Part shown: positions 19,065-28,792 of the stretch, piece after piece
Position numbering within the stretch: position 1 is the stretch's first letter
Layout of the letters: every line of letters starts with the position of its first letter
DNA from: Trichaptum fuscoviolaceum
Lineage: Eukaryota > Basidiomycota > Agaricomycetes > Hymenochaetales > Trichaptaceae
Reading direction: 5' to 3'
Length of the DNA stretch: 64,000 nucleotides
Assembly: GCA_910574455.1 (NCBI GenBank)
Contig: CAJSYZ010000003.1
Coordinates: forward strand, 3,905,250-3,969,249
The notes under the pieces: model-generated
What the model saw: the letters and a program-made list of their open reading frames with translations, nothing else
Told to the model about the DNA's origin: nothing
Databases searched by the model: none
Made by a program: the position numbers and the translations under genes

Positions 19065-21976
19065 TCAAGGTGGTGGCCCTAGTCCCGAAATGTCCAGCTT
19101 ACCGGCAAGCTTCACTACTTGCTGCATGGCCGAGTCAATCCTTCTGCGCCTATAGGAGTGATTTGGTGTTATAGAGCGTGCTTTAGGAAGGAGATAAAAC
19201 ACATACTCTTCTTTCGATAGTTTCTCGTACACCTCTGTGAAAGCAAAGCCAGCACCACTGGAGCTTTCTTCTGCATGCTCCTTCCGCTCGACCTCTTTCT
19301 TCGCAAGCTCTTTAAGGGCAGGTAAAAGGCGATCGTAGTCATTTTTCAGCTATAAAATCAAGTCAGCTCAATATATCGCCCAGATTATATGCAATATCTT
19401 TTGTCACCTGCTGTATACGGTATTTCAATGACCCCGAGTCAAACCGACCAGCTCCGAGGACTTGTCCCTTCATCCTCTGCAACTCTTCAAACCATCTCGT
19501 CTCATGGTCGTTCAGCTCAGGCGAAGCCTTGTTGATGAGAGCTTGTAAAACCTTATCCATTCTCCCTAGTAATGATACTTGATTTTCCTGCACTTGCTTC
19601 AGTCTACTCTGAAATGCGGCCTTCCTGGGGCCATTTAGTTGCGCCAAACTGTTTACGATGTTGCGGGCCGTAATTTGTAAGTGCTCGTACTCTTGCCTTT
19701 GCAGCTCGATCCGTATTTGAAGTTCTCGATAGTTTTTTTGAGCGTCATAGATCTCATTCAACAGCTTCTCGCCAACCGACGTAATGTATCGCAGTGTTTC
19801 TGGTGTTAAAAGAATCTCTGCCTTCACGTCATGAGACTTTGGTAAAGCTAGTTTTGCAATTGGGGGGAGACCAAGAGGTCGGGCAAAATTGGGTGGGATA
19901 ACGAACTCCTTCGCTTTCAGGATCGAGACGTAGCTAGGTGGGCCAGATGAGGGAGGTAGTGCAGGGAGAGTTGATGTTTCACGGAGTTTGTCATCTTGTG
20001 ACTCGGGGGTGTTGAGGGGCTCAGTCCGTAGATTCAAAGCCAATGTGGCAACGCGAAAGGATGAAGTCAGGATGAAAATGCTATAGGTGAGATAAACATC
20101 ATTAGGAATAGTGACCGCTGTGACAGGATTTGAGGACCTATGAGGGAAATTAGAACATTTTCTAGAGCGAGAGCAAAAATACAAACCCTCGCTCCACGGA
20201 ATAAGTGCTTAGGATAGCTTGCACTAAAGTATTACTTGGCTTTTGTAGCGTTGTTTCCAGCACCTTTTCATCTTCCTCCTTTAACGCTGATGCCAAATTC
20301 GCAAGGATAGGATTGAGATTGAGAATGTGTACACCGAATGAGTGGTACACGTATATCGTGTCATCGTATATTGGATCCGTGTGAAGAACTGGGTGGTTTG
20401 CTTGCAACAATTCCACATCACTTTCCTTCAAACTTGGTGCTTTCCGAGTTAATGTGGATATTAAGCCCAGGTCGATGACTTCGTAAACTGCAAATGCTGG
20501 CAGGTCAGTCTTCGTTGACTATGCAGGACTGTCAGTTGTTAATGAAAAATTCGATAAAGTTGCAAGAGCTCACTCGTTTGACTTCCCACTTCGCCTCTAC
20601 CTTTTCTAGATCTAGACAAACGTCTACGCGACCGTCTTGGTATGCAATAAGTAGAACGCCAAGACGTTCTGAGGCAGCCGATGATGTTTCCGATTCATCA
20701 TCCTCTCCAAAGGCATCTCCTAACGTTAGGTAGACAAGGTCTGTTGCATCACCGTCCGGACTTCCTTTGAGCTCTGGTGGTGAAGGTTGGAAAAGGAAAG
20801 GCCCTTGGCGAGCTGGTTTGCTTGTGAATGATTTTGGAGGGTGTATTGAGACAAAACGCGAAGAGGAGGGATATGAAGTGCCTGTCGGTAGCTGCTTTAG
20901 TAGTCCATTCACGTATTTTCGCTGGAAGTCATATAGAGTCGAGAACGATTCGTCAACAATTCCCGATCTATCTGCAATGAATTCTTGCTTCGCTGAAACA
21001 AAACATTCCAAGGCATGGATGTATGAAGACGGAATAACTCTGCGGACAATTCAGTGGGTGAGTTCGGTAAGAGTAGGACCCACTTACGCAGATTCGGGTA
21101 GATAAGGACATACAGCATAGATATCTCCACTTTTCATGAGGGCATAGACAGTCAACGGTCCCCAATCAGCCTTGCCCTTCCCGAAGGTGAATGAAGTGAC
21201 TTCGCGCTCGGAATAGTCCACAGCTGCGTACGCGCCCCTCTTCTTCTCCGGGACGAAGTCCGTAGTTTTGCGAGGTTCATCAGGATCCAGTGAGACATCG
21301 TACTCTCTAAGTTTCCCATCGACTGTCATGACAAGTAAAGTCGACCCAGAATCTCCCCAAGGATGCCAATCTATCTTCGCAATGGGAGACATAGAGCTTG
21401 TATGGTAGTATTGGCCCACCTGCAAGGACCTGGTGGTATGAATGTCAGTTGAGTAAGATCCCTAAGCTACACTCGGAGGCATACTTGCAATCAATCCTTG
21501 CCATGACAAGCTTGGAGAAGCCGCTCCTAGGTAGGACGATTACTGCAACCTGAAATGCCCCTGCAACAGCAAGCAGCTTTCGATTGGGGCTTAGGCGAAT
21601 TTGATGAATGTCGAAACGAATGCTCGGTGTATGTAGAATCTAAATGCTGTCTTAGAGGCTTCGCCAATGCAAGTTTCAGCAGGAACCATGCACTGACTTT
21701 GTATGTTCTTTGGGAGCCTCCTGAGATCTTTGCATCGTTCAGGGATGCCATTCTTATCTCAGAGCCACATGCTAGAATGAGATCCGAGTCCTTCATGCAC
21801 ATCACTTCACGTCTACCCGATGGCGTTCCTCCTTCGTCAGTTTCCTCGTCATGTTTGAAGTCTGATAGTGAGCTCAGTGAAAGCTCAAGGGATTCTTCCT
21901 TCACTATCGAGTTCGGGGGAGAGAAAACGGGATGACCATCCAGTATTCTTCCCCATTCATCACTACCGCTAGCCAT
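19065..21976 (-). CDS. NUP82: Nucleoporin Nup82/Nup88-like
   Basis: Eight exons were placed by hand: 21698-21976, 21485-21639, 21088-21429, 20574-21039, 20187-20518, 19408-20137, 19207-19349 and 19065-19149. They join in phase to about 843 residues; the introns are 48-58 nt. The N-terminal half looks like a beta-propeller (LAVAGAFQVAVIVLPR; IAKIDWHPWGDSGSTLLVMT; WGPLTVYALMKSGDIYAV). The C-terminal half is coiled coil (EKLLNEIYDAQKNYRELQIRI). This layout and the IDWHP...LTVYAL..GDIYA pattern match the Nup82/Nup88 family, which anchors mRNA export factors on the cytoplasmic face of the nuclear pore. The ATG at 21976 is preferred over upstream in-frame sequence without ATG. It shares a 221-bp divergent promoter with the proteasome alpha7 gene. 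Confidence 0.75.
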
Positions 21977-22197
21977 GTTTTTGAGGAAAGGTGGACGGGA
22001 AACAAGTCGAGGAAGTTGAACGTACACAGTGGACGCGTCGAAGCATAAGTCAATTCTCAGTAAGGCAGACGAATCTCACGTTTCACGTGTGCCAGTCGTA
22101 GTACTACTAGTACGCGTCTCCTTCATGCTTGCGCGTCGAGATTTAGAAGACCTACGTATACGCCGCCCACTCTACACCTCCATTCACCTGAACAACC
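21977..22197. promoter_or_regulatory. Divergent promoter of NUP82 and proteasome alpha7
   Basis: The 221 bp between the two start codons contain ACGCGT at 22033-22038 and 22112-22117, an E-box-like CACGTG near 22084-22089, the odd palindrome GTACTACTAGTAC at 22101-22113, and GCGCGTCGAGA at 22131-22141. The last 11-mer recurs in the RPN12/beta1 promoter (24585-24595). Functional roles are inferred. Confidence 0.5.
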
Positions 22198-23254
22198 ATG
22201 ACCTCCATCGGCACTGGATACGATCTTTCCGCGTCGACATACTCACCAGACGGTCGAATCTTCCAGGTAATTTGCTACTAAACAAATTAATACATGTACT
22301 AACAACTTGTATAGATTGAATATGCCAGTAAAGCAGTAGAGAACTCAGGGTACGTGGACGCAGCTCTGCCTGGTATGGTCCAACGCCTGATCCTAGGAAT
22401 AGGACTGCCATCGGTATCCGGGTGAAAGATGGGATCGTGCTAGCAGTCGAAAAGCTCATTCATTCGAAACTACTGGTGCCGGGGGCGAATCGGCGTATAC
22501 AGACCATTGACAGACACATTGGCATGGTGAGCTCAGAATCGTGCCCCCTTTCTCATCGTATTCTAACCTATTCTCAGGCTACGTCTGGCCTACTTGCTGA
22601 TGGCCGTCACCTCGCCAACCGTGCAAGGGATGAAGCATCAAATTACCGCGACACCTACCGTGCACCACCGACACTAAAGGTACGAATAACCTTCCACACT
22701 CTCACTGACAGCACTTAACATAGACTTTAAGGCCGTGGCAGATCGTTTAGGTATGTATGTGCAGGCATACACGCTGTATTCGTCCGTTCGCCCCTTCGGT
22801 GTAAGCGCAATTTTAGGCGCAGTTGACAAAGACGGACCCGCCTTATTCGTCGTAGAGCCGAGCGGTGTTTACTATGTACGTCATTGTAGTATTCTCATGT
22901 ATGAATTCTAACTCACGGCGTACGTAGGGTTACAATGGTGCCGCAGTGGGAAAAGGTCGACAGCTTGCAAAGACAGAACTTGAGAAACTAAAGTTCTCAG
23001 AGCTAACTACTCGAGAGGCAGTCATGGAGGTTACGCGAATGTGAGTTTGACGTTATATAGCTTGACAGAAAACAATCATCATACTGAAATTCTACAGAAT
23101 TTACCTTGTACATGATGATAGTAAAGACAAGGAGTTTGAGCTGGAACTGACATGGATTGGCGAAGAGAGCAAATACATGCATGTTCCTGTACCTGCTGAT
23201 CTGCAAAAAGAGGCGGAACAGAAGGCCAAGGAGGCTTTGGAGAATTTCGATTAA
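22198..23254 (+). CDS. PRE10: 20S proteasome subunit alpha type-7 (yeast Pre10, human PSMA3)
   Basis: Seven exons (22198-22266, 22315-22349, 22403-22526, 22578-22679, 22732-22875, 22928-23040, 23098-23254) join to 247 residues, the normal size. The N-terminus [25 protein letters not shown] is the alpha-subunit signature in the alpha7 variant (with the divergent YDLS), followed by [13 protein letters not shown] and the core [18 protein letters not shown]. The C-terminus is acidic. Alpha subunits form the outer rings and gate of the 20S core and are not catalytic. The last intron of exon 4 uses a TTTAAG acceptor. Its neighbours on the right are two more proteasome genes. Confidence 0.93.
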
Positions 23255-23424
23255 TCCCTTTGTATTTATTAGCATATCACTTACTTGCTTTCTCCACGGT
23301 CACTGGCATGTTTATCCCCCGCGCGATGAAGAAGCAACGTAACGCAATACACGAACAAGGCAAGTAGATGACGGGATACCGAATGGAGCTAGAATATCAA
23401 TGCTAACATGAAAGAGAAAGTATT

Positions 23425-24496
23425 CTACACGATCATCTCAAGTTCCCGAGCGTAAGCCAAATTTGCGGCAATGAGCTTCTGCTTTGGAATCTCAGCCTTT
23501 TCTTCCCCCGACTTTGCGAATGAGATCTTTTCCTCGACGAGATTGATCTGCCAACCTCGCTACATAGAGGTCAGTAACAAACACTTAAGCCAACCATTTG
23601 AAGTTAGTAAACCTACCTGCTGCGCGAATGAGACAAGCTCGTTGTGGCTCTTGAAGAATAACAGGGTCGCAGCATCCTTCAATGGTAGGCTATCATATGC
23701 TGTTTCTTCGCAGCTCGCAATCTCATTCCTATATAAGATGCTTAACATGCGTATATTGATGTTTCGTGGGGAGAAGTACCTGATGGTGCCCATTAAGCTA
23801 TCAACAAAGAGCTTATATTCTTCTGCTGGTGCTTCTTCTCGTGCGTTCCAAACTTTGCTGTAGCTACCTTCCATCAACCAGCGTTCAACGTTGACAGGAT
23901 GCCGGATATAGGGATTCTCGACCGCCGCATCAGGTGGGAGACGTAGTGATTCAAGAGTAGTGTGGAAATCGGCGATACGGTTCTGTGTAAGGAGGCGGAT
24001 GAGGTTTAGCCCTTGAAGTGGGTATTCACGAGGAGAGGGTGGAAGGATAGAGCTGCATGGCAATGAGTTGTTTGCATTAACGACTTCTTAGAGATGCATA
24101 CCTGTAGTCGGTGTAGAAAGTCTGAAGTTGCGAAAAGTATCGATCAAAGGAAGGGATGTCTTTACTCCGCACACTCCAGAATGCACCGATTTCAAGGATA
24201 TCGCCTATGAGAGTGTCGTTAACATGGCTTCTCTTGCGCAATGCCATGACCGATGACTTACGGACAACAACTAAATCCTCCAGATTTGGAGTAGGCGAAG
24301 GGAGGACAGGGAGTAAACCAGCTTCGATAAGTCCCAGCTTAATATATTCAGTTCAGCGTATTTCCGTTATGAACTTAACGGAGCAAATGACCTTTAACCG
24401 CGTAAGCAGCTGTCCAGATTTCTGTAAGTCTGGTGTGCGTGAAGCAAAGGCGGTCTTGAGAGCATTATAGTCACTCGAAAGCTGTTTGGGAGCCAT
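23425..24496 (-). CDS. RPN12: 26S proteasome lid subunit Rpn12 (PSMD8)
   Basis: Six exons (24392-24496, 24262-24337, 24102-24204, 23780-24052, 23617-23728, 23425-23559) join to 267 residues, close to yeast Rpn12. Typical features are [16 protein letters not shown] near the N-terminus, [23 protein letters not shown] in the PCI region, [19 protein letters not shown], and the conserved C-terminal tail [18 protein letters not shown]. Rpn12 is a PCI-domain lid subunit needed to complete assembly of the regulatory particle. Exons are short and introns are 49-57 nt. It shares a 196-bp divergent promoter with the beta1 gene. Confidence 0.93.
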
Positions 24497-24692
24497 CTCG
24501 TTCGAAAAGCCCAAGGTATAAGGATGGAAGGAGTAGTAGAGGGAGAGGTGCAGAGGTAAGATTGTCTTTGGAACAGCGATCGACGCGCGTCGAGACGCGT
24601 CAGCGTGACTTCCTTCCTCCGCCACTGCAGCCTGAACGAGTTCACTCTACCTTCTTCCCTTCACCTATCTACAACACTTTGAACATTTAAAA
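24497..24692. promoter_or_regulatory. Divergent promoter of RPN12 and proteasome beta1
   Basis: It contains a GC-rich block CGACGCGCGTCGAGACGCGTC (24581-24601), which includes GCGCGTCGAGA, identical to the block in the alpha7 promoter, and ACGCGT. A pyrimidine-rich tract (TTCTTCCCTTCACC) precedes the beta1 start. This could coordinate proteasome genes, although no Rpn4-type GGTGGCAAA element is present. Confidence 0.5.
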
Positions 24693-25708
24693 ATGCAGTC
24701 GGTTGATGTCCAGCAGCTTAAGAAGGGAGAGGTCAACCTCGGTGTATGTTCGATATATTCCTCATATCGTTAGGAATGGACTAACAACATTATTTAGACC
24801 TCAATTATGGCTGTTCAATTCGACGGAGGCGTCGTAATCGGTGCAGACAGTCGAACGACAATGGGAAGCTACATCGTATGAAAGCTCCCATTACTCTAAT
24901 ACATCCGTTATATACTCATGTATCTTGTTACTTTCGACATAGGCCAACCGTGTCACTGACAAACTGACACACATTCACGACCGGATTTACTGCTGCCGCT
25001 CCGGCTCAGCCGCAGACACCCAAGCCGTCGCAGATATTGTGCATTACTATTGCCAGATGTTCACGTACGCCTTTCAATCAAGTTGTGGTCGAACATATGG
25101 TCTTAGATTCCTTGCTACTCACGCATGAACAGACAACAACAGGGCGAGGCGCCTTCTGTACATACCGCAGCGACACTCTTCCAGAAGTTGTGCTACGAGA
25201 ACAAAGACGCACTGTCTGCTGGAATCATTGTTGCTGGGTGGGACAAAGAAGTCGGAGCCAGTGTATACAACATTCCTCTTGGTGGTGGTCTCTTCCGGCA
25301 ACCATGGGCTATTGGAGGTGCGCACATTATTCCTTCGTCTCTTGTGCTATGCCAATGAAGTTGCAGGTTCCGGTTCAACATACGTGTATGGTTACTGTGA
25401 TGCGACATACAGGGACGGATGGGGCAGAGACGAGACTGTCGAATTTGTCAAGAACAGTAAGTTTCTACTTTCCTCCAGAGCATTACTGTCCTGAATAATT
25501 TCGATTAGCCCTTGCTCTTGCCATGTCCCGTGATGGATCATCAGGAGGTGTTATTCGCATGTGCGTCATCACAGAAGGTGGTGTCGAGCGGTTGTTCGTC
25601 CCCGGGAATGAGTTGCCTAGATTCTGGGAAGGGAAGGAGGTGCTCAGTGGTGTGGGCAACATCAAGCTGCGAGGGGTAGAGCCAGAGCCCATGGCTATCG
25701 AGTCATAG
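24693..25708 (+). CDS. PRE3: 20S proteasome subunit beta type-1 (yeast Pre3, human PSMB6), catalytic
   Basis: Six exons (24693-24743, 24798-24875, 24943-25064, 25133-25317, 25367-25456, 25509-25708) give 241 residues. A 17-residue propeptide ends at Gly, and the mature enzyme starts [11 protein letters not shown], so Thr18 is the catalytic nucleophile after self-cleavage. [16 protein letters not shown] (with Asp and Arg of the active site) and [17 protein letters not shown] are diagnostic for beta1, which carries the caspase-like activity. Exon 1 codes the propeptide exactly, so the first intron falls at the processing site. The stop is 135 bp from the convergent gene that ends at 25844. Confidence 0.94.
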
Positions 25709-25843
25709 ATATATGCTTGTGTTATCATTTTATCCTTCCTTTTTTTCTCCAATTCTAACACTTTTGATGTACTACTTATGAATGACTGAGAAGGGTATGC
25801 GGATTATTCAAGGTATATATACTTATACAATCTGAACGGTAAA

Positions 25844-27315
25844 CTACTGCTTGGATTCCTGCCAGCCAGGTCTATCTTCCCACCCGCCCCCTTCCCACAT
25901 CCGAACACGCCAAAGAGCTATTGCGAGAGGGACAGTATCAGCTCTCGTAACAGTATGTTCGTTCGAGAACAGTACAAAAGCATGACTAGCTTTCTCGTTT
26001 CGCATTTCTCCGTTTTTACCTATCCTTGAACGTGCTTTGCCTTCGGCGCTCAAAGCCCCACATAGCCCCTTGTAAAGCGCCGCACGTTGTTCCCGAGAGG
26101 GAAACAACGAAAGTCCATTGTATAGCGGAACTTTATGATGAGGAAGATACTGATCCTTTAAGAAAGGCAAAGGTTCCTCGAACTCCGGATCACTCGTAAG
26201 GTAGAGTGTAGACAGAGGCGGAAGAGGTGGGCGAGGCTTTGTGGATAAGGGGGGCACATCCTGCGTTGGGTCCAACGGAAGTGCGCTGGAGTTGGGTATG
26301 GGGCGCTGCTTGCTCTCAGGATCTCGATTTATAGGCGGAACGACGAGTACGCAGACAGCGCCTTCCCAAGGTATCAAGCCAGTAGACCTTATTTTCACCC
26401 ACTCGCTTCGTGTAAGTCGACGTATTACGACATGTTCTGCGTCCTTGCAAGGCGCGGGCCTTAAACGTGCTGCGAGTAGTTCAAGCTCTTGCAGAACCCG
26501 TACGCGAAGTAGGTGCCCGATCTGTGCAACCAAAAGTGGGTGTACGGTCACGTTCCAGGCTAGTGATAATCTGGCATGAAATTCTACACGCACGTTAGAG
26601 GGCTTGCATAGCATGAAACTGTGATCGCTTACTCCTTTCAATCATAGAGTCGATTACATCCTTCCAACACAAAACATAGTGCCCAAAACCACGCACCCGA
26701 CCTGTAAAGCGTGAATGTTGAATGCCATCAGGTACAAGAACTGCAGCTCCGCGCGACAATCTCGACGTAGGGACAGTAACTACTGCCAGACGAATTAAGA
26801 AGTCTGAAGGCAGTGACAAAATGTGAGATTGGCACGCGTTTGCAAGCAAAGCCAGTACATGCCTGAAGGTAGGTGCCTCTTTGATGTTATGCATCTTCGT
26901 ATTGGAGATGATATCATTCTGACTGGCACCAGATTTTAGTGAGTTTGTGGGAAGATTTGAGCTTCTGAAACGCACGGTAAGGGCTTGACCACCACCGCCT
27001 TTCTTCAGATGTCATTTCGCGAGGTTTGTCAAGATGAGAAGTCATGCTTGCATATGATGACTGAAGCTTCACCACAGGAGGCATAGTTTTATGCCTCTTG
27101 TATAACCATGGCGATGTTATGATATTGTCGTCATCTAGTAGCAATGAATGTGTCCTTTCGCTGGGTGAAAGTGCATTTTGCTGCAACTCCGGCACGGGCT
27201 TCCAGAGCGACCTTCGCCTCCGAGCTTTGCGAACGAGAGGACCACCGAAGGTTTCTGCTTCGAAAGGGTTCGAACTCTTGAGGGTTTTGAGTAAACGAGG
27301 AAGAAGACGAGGCAT
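25844..27315 (-). CDS. Conserved fungal protein of unknown function, possible mitochondrial presequence
   Basis: The last exon is 25844-26559, and the intron 26560-26642 joins it in phase to an exon read up to about 26907. The first exon starts at ATG 27315 (MPRLLPRLLKTLKSS) and runs to about 26974; its donor and the next acceptor are uncertain. The N-terminus is basic without acidic residues, which fits mitochondrial import. Visible blocks are SEERRWWSSPYR, LPSDFLIRLAVV, VLVPDGIQHSRF, GHYVLCWKD, HPLLVAQIGHLLRVRVLQELELL, VLVVPPINRDP, PLYNGLSLFPSREQRAAL and a C-terminal WEGGGWED. I know the pattern from uncharacterised mushroom proteins but cannot assign a function. It is convergent with PRE3 and divergent from the hydratase gene. 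Confidence 0.6.
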
Positions 27316-27518
27316 GCAGCCTCATTACAGTAAGCCTTGCAGTTCGACTTGCGAAGAACTCACAAAACGGAAGAAATTAAGATTATTGTATTTGGTCCGC
27401 ACGATGCAGACAAACATGATCGACGGAACTTGAACTCGGCTGAAGACGGGTCCGCTTACTTCTGGTCCTCCACTACCATTTGTCTCTATCCTCACTAACA
27501 GTACTTCACACAACTTTA

Positions 27519-28738
27519 ATGTTATCTACTATTCGTATAGGAAATCTGAATGTCTTCAGAACTCGCTTCCTGGTTCGCTCTGATAGCAGTGCCAACTTCA
27601 ACTCGAAGTTCAAAGCATTCACTGGCAAGCCAGCCCGGAGCTTGAGCACCCGGGTTTCTGACGCTGAAGCTTTCATTGAACCCTCGAAACTGAACAATGG
27701 CATCAAATATTTATCGCTAAACCGTCCTCAAAGCAAGAATGCCATATCTATGAAACTCCTGAAAGTGAGTTCGGCACTGGGCTGAACCGTGCATCGAGCG
27801 CATAGACTGACACGATCGGTCGATGAGTAGGAGCTTCAAGAGTGTCTAGATAGGGCGCAATATGACAATGAGTAGGCCTTACGATAGCAACTGGGCTGTG
27901 TTATGACCTCCTAATCATTCTGTAGACTACGAGTGCTCATACTACGGTCAACGACCCAAGGCTCCTTCTGCGCCGGTGCAGACTTGATAGAACGGAGAAC
28001 CATGTCACAGGAGCAGGTCGCTAGGTTTCTCTTAGACCTTAGACAAGCTCTGCATACATTAGAGCATCTACCGGTTCCGACTATCGCTGCCATCGATGGT
28101 CCCGCCCTGGGTGGAGGCCTCGAAATGGCACTCGCATGCGACCTCCGAGTTGCCGGGAATAGCGTCACAAAAATTGGTTTGCCAGAGACACGATTAGGCA
28201 TCATACCAGGAGCCGGTGGTACCCAACGAACTGCTAGGCTAATAGGCGTGGCGAAGGCAAAGGAACTGATTTTCACAGGGAGGGCTTTGGCTGCTGTTGA
28301 GGCAGAGCAGTACGGTACTTGAAAGCGTTTCTATTTTCTAGTACATGTCTCTCTTAATGTGTTCGGCCAGGTCTCGTTGACTTCGTCTCCGATCCTGGGA
28401 CCACAGCCATAGAAAAGGCAGAAAACCTTGCCAGTCAGATGGTCACCAGCGGTAAGTCACAAATTCAAGCTAAGTATCCATCTGACCTGGATTATTTTTA
28501 CAGCTCCATTGGCTTTGAGGGCTGCAAAACAGGCTATATCGCGTGCGCCAGAGCTCAGCTTGGAATCAGGTTCGTCGGCGTCATCTTCCTGACATCGTTC
28601 GGAGGCATTCTGATTTAAGTGATTGCAGGCTTGGATTTCGAGAGAGCATGCTATCAGCCATTGTTGACCTCAAATGACCGTACCGAAGCATTAAACGCTT
28701 TCAAAGAAAAGAGAGCCCCAGTGTTCAAAGGCGAATAA
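27519..28738 (+). CDS. Enoyl-CoA hydratase/isomerase family enzyme, mitochondrial (AUH/ECHDC2-like)
   Basis: Six exons (27519-27764, 27831-27871, 27926-28314, 28371-28451, 28504-28569, 28629-28738) give 310 residues. The N-terminal ~45 residues are rich in Arg/Ser with few acids, a likely mitochondrial presequence. The crotonase core shows NRPQSKNAIS, GSFCAGADL and GPALGGGLEMALACDLRVA (oxyanion-hole glycines), then LPETRLGIIPGAGGTQR with the catalytic-type Glu. The order and sequence resemble methylglutaconyl-CoA hydratase (AUH) of leucine breakdown, or ECHDC2. Exact substrate cannot be decided by eye. The C-terminus ends F-K-G-E, typical of the family. Confidence 0.85.
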
Positions 28739-28792
28739 TGATAATGGTAAAATACACATGGAAGGAAAAGGATATAAAGGACATCAAGGGAA

